Source: Terfezia claveryi
Taxonomy: Eukaryota > Ascomycota > Pezizomycetes > Pezizales > Pezizaceae
Direction: 5' to 3'
Length of the DNA: 64,000 bases
Assembly (NCBI GenBank): GCA_015179025.1
Contig: WHUX01000011.1
Location: 496,001 to 560,000, forward strand
The translations under genes were made by a program, and so were the position numbers. The notes beneath the pieces were generated by a model that did no database searches, was not told the origin of the DNA, and was given only the letters and a program-made list of their open reading frames with translations. Shown here in pieces: positions 44,791-57,264 of the stretch. The first letter of the stretch is position 1. Every line of letters begins with the position of its first letter.

Positions 44791-47274
44791 ATGCCCCGGC
44801 TTTTCTGTCAAGTCTGGGGTGACTCGGATGCCGAACGCTTTCCAGTAACGGTTGACGGAGAAGTTACGGTTGGAGAGCTCAGGAAACTCATCAGGGCAGA
44901 GAACCCAAATGATTTCAAAGATATCGATCCTCGTCATCTCAAACTCTGGAAATGGAATAAACCCGACATGGTTACAGACTCGGACCTGGATAGCAACACT
45001 GTGCTGAATCCGATGGTCAAAATTGATGGTATTTTCAAAAATGACCCTCCTCAAGAAGCGTGCGTTCATATCATCATTAAGACTCCTAGGCCTGGTAAGT
45101 GAGACTCATTTCCTTCTTGAGTACGCCTATTTGCTAATGTACTGTCGTGGTTAAAGTGACTAGTGCTGGTAAGTAACACTTATTTACCTCCGAGGAAGCC
45201 TTACCCCCCTCAGGATGCACATCAAAATCCTCATCTCTTGACAAGCAATACTAACATGATTTAGTGCGCTATGTTTCTACGCAACCCCTCTCTTATCCTT
45301 CCGATTCAGATGAAGGGCCGGACAGTATGGTGATAATATCACTTTGCATATCTACAGATTACTGACATTCACTTCATAGCATCTCTCCTTGTTAGTAAGC
45401 GAACTGCATTTAATGCCTTTCCCGAAGGATTCGAACCACAAGGTACACCTGCCACCGGTAAGCAACACTTACTTTGTTTCTAACTACAATACTTGAGGAT
45501 TTCATGCTATAATATCAATACCACCTCCAGCTCGCCTTTTTTTTCTTTTTTATTTGCCATTATCTAGGATCTCTTCATACTGACGTCAGAATGTTTATGC
45601 TAATCTCTTCCTTCAATTATTTAAACTCTCATTTACCATACAATCAATTTCTTATGCTAATAATTTTTTTTTTTCAAGGCGCGGAGGGTGGAAATCAACG
45701 TCCATGCAAAATTCCACACCTAAACAAGGATAATAGAGCTTACCTTTGCTGGAGGTGGTGGCAATCTGTGCGAGACCTTAGGTTTGGAGATACTAGTATA
45801 ATCACATTCCCTGTGAACATACTGGGTTTTGATCGTTTTGGGTCGGCGATATTGGTGAGGGATTCTTACAAGTACCTCTATAATAAGATTATCTGGAACC
45901 AGTTTTGCAATACCGGATATTTCGATCATGCTGACTCCAATACCGCTGACTCCAATATCGTTGACTCCGTACCTGTACGCACTGCAATCACGGGCTCACA
46001 TATCATAAACGGTACACCGGGCATTGGAAAAACGTTCTTCGGAATTTATCTCATATGTCGTTACGCACACGAATTTCCACATAGTAACATCGAGTGGGAA
46101 AACGACTCTCTACGAGTAATTTTCCTTGCAGATGGTGGCATCCAATATCGGCTATCTGGCTACAGCATCATTTCCATAGAACAGCATGGCGAGGGGGATT
46201 ATATAAACTACTTCATGGATGGAGCGTTTTACATTGCAGATGCCATACAGCCCACAGCGGGTCAGTTCAGGCCCTTTGTGCTAGTGACCTCTCCACAAGC
46301 GGCACGCTACAAGGAGTTGGCAAAGCAACCTAATGTTGAGATGTTGGGTATGCCCACTTGGGATCATGTGGAGTTGGAAGAGTTACGGAAGTTGCGATTT
46401 TCTTCAGTCACTCAAGCAGACCTTCAGAAATATTTTGACAAATGGGGCGGAGTCCCACGATCAGTCTTGGAGAGAACAGACAGCATATATCAGCAAGACT
46501 TGGAAGATATCTGCTCGACCGTGGATATTGATATGTGCATGAGGTTCATTGGGACATTGCGCTATAATTCTACAGCTGTCAGCGGGACTGTGTTACATAT
46601 GAGTGTAACGTGCGAGGGACTTTATGCGGACCGCCGAGTCAGATTCGCTTCTCTTTATGTCGAAAACATGGTCATCTCAACCTATGAAAAGGGTAAGAAA
46701 GAAGATATCATTAAGTATATCAGGGAGACCGAACAGAATAACGAACTTTCGTCAATGAGGGGATTTATCTTCGAGGCTGTGGCACATCGTATACTTAGGA
46801 GGGGGGGGTGTTTGAGGTTTGTATTACCGGGTTCATAGTATTACGGATTTCATATTGATATGCTGTTAGATTCGACGCCTGGGGCATCCGATCAAGGAGA
46901 AATTGCCGCTTCCTGCGACTACACTGCAGATCTTCCGCACGATTGGCGAGATTAAGCCTGCCTTTTATTGCAGACCACACAGCAAAACATTTGAGTCTAT
47001 TGATGCACTTCACATTGGCCACGGAGATTACGATGAGTTATTTCAAATGACGGTTGGAAAACAGCATGGTATAAAGGTGAATGGTTTAGAGAATATCAAA
47101 GCCAAGTTGACAAAGAAAGTTCGTTTATACTTTGTTATTCCCAACGATGCATATCCTAATTTTATCAACCCACAAAATTACCTCAATTTGCAAGGACAAA
47201 AGCATCAAAAAATCCCCAAATGGATAAATGATGTGGAACAGTGGGCGTTGAGATTGGATTATACGACTTTTTGA
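44791..47274 (+). CDS. Crinkler (CRN)-type protein 1: ubiquitin-like header, NTPase, nuclease-like end
   Basis: Member of the eukaryotic CRN/RHS effector class, proteins with a ubiquitin-like N-terminal header, a P-loop NTPase and a C-terminal REase-fold or similar domain, thought to act on host or competitor nuclei or in conflict within the genome. Proposed exons: 44791-45094, 45157-45168 (12 nt), 45265-45324, 45380-45457, 45679-46816, 46870-47274. The header (exon 1) begins MPRLFCQVWGDSDAERFPV. The NTPase has Walker A GTPGIGKT (about residues 263-270) and a following FVLVTSP strand. The last exon has the CRN-like HSKTFESIDAL and DELFQMTVGKQHGIK. The final exon is out of frame by one base with exon 5, exactly after a run of eight G at 46801-46808; this is either a real break or a homopolymer error. 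No signal peptide is seen. Confidence 0.75.
45249..45342 (+). repeat. 94-bp segment shared with CRN 2 (copy A)
   Basis: Starts TACTAACATGATTTAGTGCG and ends GATAATATCAC. It is identical to 47993-48086 except for two adjacent bases. It includes an intron branch site and acceptor plus about 75 bp of exon, so a splice acceptor and coding piece were copied together. Confidence 0.9.
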
Positions 47275-47656
47275 TAATTCTTTTTTTTTTTTTTTTTTTA
47301 TTACGAGAGCATTATGGGGGGTTATATTTTTCAAATGGTTAGGTACTGTACTTTAGTGAAGTCAAGCAGGTAGTAATCTTTTTTTACCCGAATTCACACG
47401 CACCAACATCATAGTCTCATGCCAAGACCCCTACTGCTAAGATGTTCTAACGAACGCAGTGAGAGTCTTGGTTCTTAACTAGCAAATTCGTACTTCTTTA
47501 GATTTCATAATGAGTAAATAATATTACTCATGTGATTGTCCCCATGACCGTTCTCTCCTACTCACTCATCCCCCCCTACTGAACCCCCCCCCATATTCCC
47601 ACACCATCTTCCCCCTCGTTCCTCCTCCGCCTCGCTAAAGCAATCAACAGATCATC
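47275..47656. other. Gap between the two CRN genes
   Basis: A 382-bp gap. A T run at 47281-47299 is followed by T- and C-rich sequence up to the CRN 2 start. No other feature. Confidence 0.5.
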
Positions 47657-49537
47657 ATGGCAACTGCAAGTGAAGCTTGGTTTAAGATCATCAACCCTGA
47701 GAGCAAATAGGACCTAGTGACACTGGAAGGGATTAAATATGTGGCCCAGCTCAAGAAAGCAATCAAAAAAGAAATAGCACCTGAATTGGATGCTTATTCA
47801 ATTGTCAACATTACTATCAAGGCGAAGCAAAAGAATGATGACGACAACAATGCAGTGGAGGTCGATGCAAGAAGGACTCTTGCATCGATTTTCAAGAGCT
47901 TTGGAAATGACACTGAGTTTCTTGTCAGTGTTCCAGTTCCACACAGTAAGTCCGAGCAAGGTATGTTGAACAAATCATCTCCTCACCCACCCTACTAACA
48001 TGATTTAGTGCGCTATGTTTCTACGCAACCCCTCTCTTATCCTGTCGATTCAGATGAAGGGCCGGACAGTATGGTGATAATATCACCTGACCGGATGAAG
48101 TTCATCGAACAATATATGACGAACCACCATTTTGTTCTGATATGCAGCCCACTATATTTAGGCAAAAGCACACTTGGACAATGGATCAGAGACAGCCTCA
48201 TTTCACAGGGTCACAGGGCATATTATATCTCACTTGCTGGTATTCAGGGAGAAGATGTTCTCTTTAACAAAGAACCCTTCCAACATTTCTGGCAGACGCG
48301 GATCGGGTACACCTGGGATGAAATTTTAGCCAGTGAAGATTCCATGAGCCTGAGCATCATTATCGACGAGGCACAAGTAATCTACGGCAATGCTGCTCCT
48401 TTTTTTTGGGGTAAGTTGAAAGAATTGATGTCTGACACCAAGAAGAATGCCTCTCTCCGCATCATTCTACTAGCCTCGTATGACCCATTAATGATCCAAC
48501 AAATAACCCCAATTAGTTTCCTTTACACTCTTAGACTGGACGCACTCCGCTTAAGAAGGGATGAATTTAACGAGCTTTTGGAAAGATTTGTGGAATATCG
48601 GCATACCATAGGCAGTCCCAACTTTGAAATCCCGCAATCCGTTCAAGATGCGATTTTTAGCTTAACCGGCGGGCATGCAGGCCTTTGCCGCACTACATTA
48701 AGATATCTACGCCACAATTATCGTAATGGGCCTGCGGCCACGGTGACTATGTTACGTGACCTTACCTCAGCAGACTTCAAGAGAAACCTAACTAAAACTC
48801 GCGCATTTCATTGGATTGAGAACTGGAACCCCAGCCCTACAGAAACCAAGCTTCTGCGAGAAATTCTGCTCCTCTGTGATGCGGAGTCATGCATTAGTGT
48901 AGAGTTAATCGACGATCAAGCTACATATAACTTCGTACGATCAGGAATCTTGACGATAGTCGATAATAAATTCCAATTTAGTGCTCCCATCATGCGGATG
49001 ATCTTAATCAATCAGCTGTTTACTGCTCCTGGTGGCACCCTAAGATCAGAATCAATATCATTCCAAGAATTTCTAATCAGAACTATTGAACGGATGGATC
49101 CATCTATGCTACAAACATCATTAGGTCTCGGGCAGAGGTCCCGGCTTATGGAAAGAACCTGGCAGATGGGATGGTATAAGGCAGCAACAACCGCTGTTCC
49201 TCGCCATGCAACAGTCAGTGCAGACGTTGGAGCTATTTTCGGTTCTGTTGGGTATTTGGACTTCTATGTCAACGGGGATTTGAATTGGGGAATTGAGCTG
49301 TTGCGGGAAGGGGATTGTATGAAACAGCATACCAAAAGGTTTATCGAGGATGGGGCCTATGCTGTAATTCCTCTAAAGGAGTAGGTAATCATCGACTTTC
49401 GTCACCATTCAAAAGCAGTTCAGGACCCCCGGCCTAACTTCTTATATGCATTATACGAGGACGACTACAACATAATCACATTGAAACAGCTTGGCCATGC
49501 GGACCAGAAACTTGTTTTAAGGGGTATAGATATGTAA
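47657..49537 (+). pseudogene. Crinkler (CRN)-type protein 2, two in-frame stops
   Basis: Tandem relative of the CRN gene upstream, with a different NTPase type. Exons 47657-47960 and 48009-49537. The header begins MATASEAWFKIINPESK and is then cut by a TAG at 47708-47710, after which the frame stays open through the intron. The body has a P-loop-like CSPLYLGKST (first Gly of the usual pattern replaced), Walker B IIIDEAQ, a helical region, and a nuclease-like part with YLDFYVNGDLNWGIELLREG. A second TAG at 49382-49384 interrupts it, yet 50 more in-frame codons follow with VIIDFR, the usual end strand of this nuclease-like region, up to a TAA at 49535. Conserved sequence after both stops argues for recent inactivation. 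Read-through or sequencing error is possible. Confidence 0.7.
47993..48086 (+). repeat. 94-bp segment shared with CRN 1 (copy B)
   Basis: Second copy of the segment at 45249-45342. Here it spans the end of intron 1 and the beginning of exon 2 (RYVSTQPLSYP and GPDSM region), and the exon continues, so this is probably the original context. Confidence 0.9.
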
Positions 49538-51473
49538 CTCTTTTTTCTGTACCCCCTCCGTTTCTTTTTTTAGAGACAAATGTTTCCAGGTGCTCAATCA
49601 TGCAGTTACTGGAATGGGTATTTTGTACGGGCTTGGCAGAAATGGGGGATTTTCGTATCTAAGGTTCTTGAGTTCCTCATCATCGGTTGTTCTTCAGAAA
49701 TCATAACACTTTCTTTGCAGAAGGACAAGAGTGGATCTCTGACAAAGTGCTTGATCGTTGTTCTACTCCTATCGACGTTTTTACTCTTTCAACGCCCTAC
49801 TAACCCCCTCTATAGACTCTGTCTCTCCCTCACCCCGTTACCTCCCTCACCCCCGTGCTCCATCACCCATCTACCAGTTGACAATTAATACTTTGTTCGG
49901 TCTTTGCAATTGCCCAACTGGCCTGGGCCTTGAATTTGACCGTTGTTAAAATAATATAAATAAAAAAGAGAAAAAAAGTTCCAACCAATATGGGTTATCC
50001 TAATTACTTGCTGATACTGTACCCATTCAGTTGTTCTCGACTTTTCGGTCAAATACCTGTCAGATATAGAGTACATGTCGACTCTCATCGTGATCGAGAC
50101 TGACATGGGTAGCCACGATGTATCTTTGTTTATTTTATTGACATAATCTCAAAGCAATTGCCTAGAACGGTTCAGGACTCTGGAATTAAGATGATGGGGG
50201 CACGAGACTAATGATGGGGGCCAGACTTCAAAGTGGGGTGGTTGTTGTAACAGGGCGGGCTTATTTCGTGGTAAATTGTCGCAGTTTGGGTAATTTAGGT
50301 CGCTTGTTGGTGGTTGCAGTAAAGGGGATAAATTTAGCCTCCCTACCTACGCCAAGGGTGCTTCCATCGAACATAACAACTTTTGTATGTGTTAGCGAAT
50401 TCAAGACCTCAGCGCGGCGTTGCTTGAAGTACTGCCACGCCAAGCCAGCAGCGCCTTGCCTGAACGGGCACCGCGCTAGGCCGTGTCGGGCGCAGGCCAC
50501 ACACGCCCAGCATGTCCATAAATAGACCCACCCGCTTCTTTTTCCAACTCGCCCCTTTGCCTGACTTTCCCCCAGCACCCAGCAGCACGCACGCACGCAC
50601 AACCCCAACGCTCCGGCGGTAATACCCAGCCGACAAAGCACCAGGCCAGCCAGCACGAGCGCACTTCTGTTATATAATACACAAAAGTGCGGAGTCGGGC
50701 ACGTTGATTTCTCTTGTTGAAAATCACCCAACATAAGACTCCCCAGTCGTGCCAGTCGGAGTAGAGCACCTTACCCCCCCATTCTTGCATTTATTGGCAT
50801 TTATTCATATTCATATTCATATTCATATTAGTATACATTTATTTTTCTGTTCCTGTACTGCAATATTGGTTTGCGCATCGCATTTTGGTTATATCTTGGC
50901 TAAGATCCCATTAAACCCTCGGGCAGCATTACGCTCTTACATTATCGCTTACTGCCCGCTTTCTGGTCCTTGGGCATTATTATAGCTATTGGACGCAGCT
51001 TTCCATACCCTATTTCAATTCCTTGCTCTGAGGCTGCTTTGACCATCGCGACCCTCAACTGAGTATAAGGAACGCACGCGCACTGAGTGTTGTCGCACAC
51101 GCTTATTCACAGCCCCCCTCCGCTTTCTTCGGCTTGAGCTACTGCCTCAACCACTATCTATCTCCCTGCTCCGTCTCGAATCTCCACATACGCTCGTGCT
51201 TCACGTACTCCATGAGCTGGAATTGAACCTGGCGATACATCGCTTACTCGGGGGGAAAAAGGTAGAAGAATCGACAGACAGTGAAGAGAGAGAGAATAAA
51301 CGACTGCAAGAAAAGCACAGACAGTTGGCTTCGTTGCTCCTATCCTATTTCCATCGCAATCTACCAGCTACAGCACGTCCCATTGCTGCTAGTAAACAAA
51401 GGCCAAAACACAATCAACGTCGAGACTAGAACACTCCCGTGTACTTTACCTATCGATAAGTCAAATCTAAGAC
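49538..51473. other. Long upstream region of the MADS-box gene
   Basis: About 1.9 kb. It contains a short TCATAT microsatellite at about 50805-50828 and CACG-type repeats near 50588-50599. Open frames here are of random type. It probably includes a long 5' leader with promoter elements, as often seen for fungal regulators; that is inference. Confidence 0.5.
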
Positions 51474-53234
51474 ATGGGCCGAAGAAAGATTGAGATCAAG
51501 GCTATCAAGGAGGAACGGAATCGGTCGGTGACGTTCCTGAAACGAAAGGGTATGTCTCAACTCCCCCGCTTCTGGCACCCTTTCAGGGCCTGTGCTGATA
51601 GGCCTTCCGTGATAGGGGGTCTTTTCAAGAAAGCTCATGAACTATCTGTGCTATGCTCCGTGGACATCGCCGTGATAATCTTCGGCAGTAATAAGAAGCT
51701 GTATGAATATAGCTCCGGTGATATGAGTGATATTCTGGGTAGATATACCTATGTAAGTAGTAGCCCATTCTCCGAGACGTGTTCGCAAAACAGAACTGAC
51801 GCATACATATAGTATGAAACTCCACATGAACACAAAGGGCCTGCAGACTTTCTAGGAAAAGGTGGTGCAATGGATGACGATGATGATGACATTGACATGG
51901 GCTCCCCTCCACCAGAGGTCCATGAACAGCATATGCACCATCAACATTTGCAGCATCCTGGAATGCAGCACATGGCCTCACGGCAAGCCACTGGGTCTGC
52001 TTCCCCACCAATCCATGCTCGGAATTTGGGTCCATATCCACAGCGTAACGGAACACCTCAACCAGGCATCTCCCGGCCACCCTCCCGCAATGCTCCAAGG
52101 CGCATCTCAGGCTCCAATCTCAATCCTCAGCAACAAAATGGTTATTCATACATGTCCGGACCACCTGTATACAATCATGCTAACCCGCACCAACCCATGC
52201 CACAGGGGATGAGCCAAGGTTATCAGTATAACCCAAATCAACAGCAACAGCCACAACCACCCCAAGGTCAACAGTATGATGACAGGCGGCAATCTATGCC
52301 TCCAGTATTTGTCCAGCCACCCCGACAGATACAAAACGAGAACCCACCGTCAATCCAGACCAACGATCTCCACCCCCCGTCAATGATTGAAAAGATGCCA
52401 GCATTCAAGACGTCAAGGAGTATATTCACACCCATCGTTGGTCCAGATTCGGAACTGGGAAAATTCATGTTCCCTACTGCCTCTGACAATTCTCGTGACC
52501 GGGAGCACTCTAATGAACATGGTAGGATACAGATGCATAGAAAAGCAACCCCTCCTCCGATAAAGCCGGAAGATCGCCTCCGGGAGTCTCCCAAGCAAAG
52601 CCCACCGAGATCTGCACCATTGCCTCCTGTACCGATTGAGCCAAGCCAGCCATTGCCCCCTCCTCCTGCCCGCTCGAATAGTTTACCTTCGCAACCTGCC
52701 AAGCGGCCAACACTGACACTGACAATCCCAAGCGAGCAACAAGAGAACGAAGCAGCTACTGGTGACTCCTCGCCCCACGATGCGGCAGCCGGAGCAGGCA
52801 CGAGTCAACAGCCCCCGACAACTCGCCCGTCAGATGCTCCGGCAGGGTCAGTCGTCTTGCCCCCCCCATCCCCAAGCGTGACGCTGCTGAGTGCGGGAGC
52901 TACGGGGCCTGTCAATCCGTTTGCTCCTCGACAAGCAACTACCTCGGGACCACCGGAGCAGACCCCATTATCAGCATTACCCAGTCGATTCTTACCTGGG
53001 GAAATGCTTCCGTCACCTTCAACGTTCTTTGCTGATTGGGGCGCGACCTTTGGTGGAAGAGGCGTGGGGGGTGATATGTTACCTAGCCCCTTGAACTTCC
53101 AGACCCCAATCGCAGGGCAGCCACAGCATAACATATTTAAGGAGGAGCCGGAGACGTCAAATAAGCGAAAAAGCCCGAGTCTGGATTCACCCTCGGATAC
53201 AAGTGCTTCGTCGACAAAGAAGGTCAAGGTGTAG
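51474..53234 (+). CDS. rlmA: MADS-box transcription factor, Rlm1/RlmA type
   Basis: MEF2-class MADS protein, the nuclear target of the cell-wall-integrity MAP kinase in yeast and Aspergillus. Three exons: 51474-51549, 51616-51752, 51813-53234; 1635 nt, 544 residues. The MADS box occupies residues 1-60: [59 protein letters not shown], followed by a short MEF2-like extension ([20 protein letters not shown]). The rest is Pro/Gln/Ser-rich activation-type sequence with an acidic DDDDDD stretch, QQQQP runs, and a Lys-rich end (KKVKV). Possible S/TP phosphorylation sites are many. The two introns in the MADS region match the position seen in related fungal genes as far as I recall. Confidence 0.92.
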
Positions 53235-55092
53235 GGTGAGGGAGGATATGGTGACGGAATTTGGTGGTGATTTATCCCACCTTTGTTTCTTCCGCTTTAA
53301 TCTGGGTTCATTTTCATTTCTGTTCATGCACGAGGAGATGAGTTACTCACGCTGGAACTGAACATTTGATTTGCTTTATCGGCGTACGTTCGTTTGGGCT
53401 CTCTATCATGGCTGTTTCTTTGCTTACTTTTCTGCCTGGACACCTACATTTGCTGCTTATTATTCACTCACAAAGGGCTGGTTATCTGATCTGGAATTTC
53501 AACTACATTTTGCAGCACTACAGATTGGTATCCTTGGTGTTTTTTTTCTTCTTCCTTATTTCCCTTAAACCAGTCAACTTTTCATTCTTTCACTAGGCGA
53601 CATCACCTACTGGCTGTGCTTTTAATTGTGACTGGGAGTGTTCCTTTTTTCTTTCAGTGATATTTTTTTGATTGTATAAAAGTAGCCTTTTGGCTGGGTA
53701 CTTTGGAGCAATATTTGAGATGGGCTATCGGGGGACGGGGATTTTCTAGGATGTATAGGATATGACTTCGGAATAAATGGTGTCAGCTGTTCTCGGTTGC
53801 TCTAGGGGGGTTCATAAGTGTGCTTTTGACTGCCTCTGATGGCAAATGTGGAGTAAGAAAGAGTACACGCAGGACTATCGTGTAGCGACATCATATAGCT
53901 ATCGTAGTCGCTTAACATAGTATGTATGCAGGTAGGGCCCGGCCGCCAGGCACTTGATATAGACAAACTAAACTATACATACATGGTCGTATCATATTAA
54001 TCTATCTCTTTACACAATCCAACCTTTTTTTTTATATTTTTATATTTTTTTAATTTTTTTATTTTTTGTTGCAAAATTGTAATTACAATATATAATACAA
54101 CCTGTAAATTATATATATTGTTTATTATTATTTTTTATTATTATTATTTTTTTTATTTTAGAAATAGAAATGCCCCCTTTCCACCCGCGCAAAAAAAAAA
54201 AAAAAAAAAAACCATACTAAAACTATTCGTTCAATTGTTCTTTTTTTTTTTTTTGATAATTGTTGGTGCCTTTTGAGAGATTATTGTAATTGTCCATATC
54301 TTAGATCTACTTACCCTGAATCCGAATCAAGCGATCCCCCCACCCCTCCAACCCCTCGGGGCGCTTCATCTTTCCTCAAGAAAATCTAATTTACTTCTTA
54401 GTTCTCGGAACCAACAGTAAACAGTAAACAAAGATATGAAAAAGGAATAATAGGCTGCTATCTTACGTCACCAAAAACAAAGCCTATCGATAGTAGCTTC
54501 CCTGTGAAAGAATACTAATTGATATTTTTTTTTATTTGCAAAAACTACACTAGAAATTATCTTCAAAGGATATCTGCGTGCGTTAAGTACCGACGATACT
54601 TAAGCACTGACCAAAGTTAGAAGAATATCGCCCAAGACATAAGCCTATCTAAGAAAAATAAAAATAAAAATAAATATAACGTTTGCATCCCCAAACAATA
54701 CAAGTCCCGTTAGCTAATGTCAAAAAGAGACTAAAAACAAACAACCAACCATATACCTATCATAAGTACCAAACAAAAAAAAAAAGCAATCCCTTATTCT
54801 CTTCCTTTTTGCCACGCAAGGAAGAAGAATAACCTTTTTTCCAACAGAAAATAACCCAGGAATACTAATGAAGGAGAATCAAGTACGTAAGTAGAAACGT
54901 AACGCAGCGCTGATGCAATGGTGAGGATAAACCAACGAGCCGGAGTGGTGGTTGTAGTTGAAAAACAGCGACAGTGATGAAGACGTGTAAATGGTGATTT
55001 CTGTCAATATTCTCCCCGCCCCTCCCCTCCCTCTCTCTAGCTAAGTTTGCTGGCTAGGCAACCCTTGTTCGAAACACAACCCGCTCACCCCT
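53235..55092. other. AT-rich convergent gap
   Basis: About 1.9 kb between the ends of the MADS-box gene and BUB2. It has very strong T and A homopolymer content at 54025-54260 and 54190-54210. No gene, RNA or element was recognised. Confidence 0.6.
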
Positions 55093-56767
55093 CTACCTCG
55101 CATGCGTAACCAACTGATCAAACAAGCTCTGCGGGATCTCCTTCACCAGCCTCACAGCAATCTGAATGATCTTCTTAGACTGCAGTGGTGGGAATGTTCT
55201 CAATAATTTCATGGGGCTAAACACCACGACACGTAAAATCAGTTACAGATCTTCCCTCTCGCCAAAAAGAAGCAATGCAACAAACATACCTCTGAGCAGC
55301 CAACAGCTCTTTCCTCATAAGCAACAACTGCGCAACCACACATAAGATATTCAAATGCGGTCCATATGCGAGTAAAAAGTCCCAGAGGATCAACACTTCT
55401 GGTAATGGAGGGGTACACGCGCTGAGGGTAAGCACCGCTACACAACGCGCGTCAGCACATCTTTCTTGAGATGTAGATACAATGGGGGTGGCTAAACTTA
55501 CAAGGAAACGCATACAATTCCGCACTCAAATACTTCTCCTTCAAAAACAAATACAACTCCCTATCCACCGTCTCGAGACACTGGTCTACGAGCTTCAACC
55601 CCCTATGCACACCCTCCATCGTCGGCTTAACATAACTCGGGCACTCCTTCTTAATGAAAAAAGAAAACAGCGCAAACGCCTCCGTCTCGCTCTTAGCTGC
55701 ATACAGAAACGGCGCTGCGATAACGTTCATACCCTGGACATACTGCGCGTCGACGCCCGTGTCTTTAAGGCTGTGAGCGAATGCATTGAGGAGCCGGATG
55801 AGAAAGGCCTCGGAGACGCGGCGACGGAAGAGGGGATCTGTGGCGAGCGTCCGGAAGGTGTCATTGCGGATTTTGGAGTACGCTGCCGAGGGGCCGCGAC
55901 GGACGAGGGCGAGGTATTCGTTGGAGCGCATGGGGGGGACGCCGAGGAGGATGCACCAGACGTAGATTCGCAGGGGAGACTATTACAAACATTAGAAGGG
56001 GATCTCAGATTTAGGGTGGGAGAAGAACATACATGCCCATCGGCATCTGTGGGAATCCCTTCTGACAAAATCAAACTCCTCAGCTCCTTCAACGCATCCA
56101 TCAAATTCCCACTCGGTGGTTTGCTCAACAACGCCTCAATACTCATACTTTGCCCTTGGTTGATCACCTGCCCATAACTCTTCCTCCCTGTCCCACCACT
56201 CGATGCATTCGTTGCTGGACCCGGGTTCATACTAATCATCCCACCTCCACTCGGCCTCCTCGCAGCCGTACTCTGCACGTCTGAATTCGCATTACTCGCT
56301 GACCGAGACCTCGACTGATTAAACGCAGCCTGAGCGTATGCCATATCAAAAGGAACCTTTTCTCTATGTGATGCCATCCCCCCCTCTACGCCTCCCCCTC
56401 CTCCTCCTGCTCCTACCCGACTAGATGTACTTCCAGTCTCTGCGTTCTGCATCTGATTGAGATGTGTAGCCAACGATCTTGTCGTCAGCGGTGCTGGTTG
56501 GCTATATCCCATCGGAAGTCCATTGCCACTTGTACTCCCCCCGGCCATACCAAATCCACTTCCAAATCCACCTGGGAATCCACTATGACTGCCACTACCG
56601 CCTCGGTTACTGAAATCGCTTTGATTGCTGAAGCCACTGCTGCCTTTGTACCCAAACCCCCGGGCCGGTGGCCCTCTTTCTAGGTTGACATTGGACGGTA
56701 ACCGCCTAGGTACCCTCCGTAATTGTGGGTTGGCTGTGCTATTTTGCGGTCGTGATTGGGGACCCAT
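55093..56767 (-). CDS. BUB2: Mitotic exit checkpoint GAP Bub2/Cdc16 (TBC domain)
   Basis: Catalytic half of the Bub2-Bfa1 (Cdc16-Byr4) GAP that keeps the Tem1/Spg1 GTPase off at the spindle pole until the spindle is placed. Four exons: 56033-56767, 55502-55979, 55290-55437, 55093-55216; 1485 nt, 494 residues. The TBC domain starts at about residue 246 (SPLRIYVWCILLGVPPMRSN), with the arginine-finger motif KIRNDTFRT (Asp285, Arg288) and the glutamine-finger motif YVQGMN (Gln327). Then come SFFIKKECPSYVKPTMEGVH and the Bub2-typical VLTLSACTPPLPEVLILWDF. The first 245 residues, encoded by exon 1, are Gly/Ser/Asn-rich, apart from a short helical stretch (LMDALKELRSLILSEGIP) just before the TBC domain that is conserved in the family. 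The Gly-rich extension is longer than in yeast Bub2. Confidence 0.93.
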
Positions 56768-57264
56768 GCTTGTGTTTAATTTTTTGTTCGTTTGCTTTGC
56801 TAGTATTATAGAAACAATGTCGCTTATGTCCCCTTTTTTTCCTTTGTTTTATGCCAACCTCCTATAGAGGTTTATATTTCTCTTTACTTTTTTGTCAAAG
56901 AAGACGGAACAAAGAACAGCGGCGCAAATGTAACGCAGACAGGCACAGGTAGGTAGGGCGGACACTTTTCAATGCTCGTAGTCCGCAAAACTTCTGAGAA
57001 ATGACGAGGAATGATATGGGTATCTCTCTTCGTAACAAAAACGGATGGATGGATGATTTGAAAGATGAATGGACAAGTAAACTTCAAATTCAAGAAGAAA
57101 GGGGCGGCTGGGAAGACTAATTCGCTAGATAGACAGATAGATCGATAGACGAATTGACAGAACGAATGAGGCTACCCCGCCTACTGCTCATCTGCGCTGC
57201 GGTGTGGCGGGCATTGAGTGGTTCGCTGACGCTGATGTTTCAGAACCTTTTCTTGCCGCCTACC

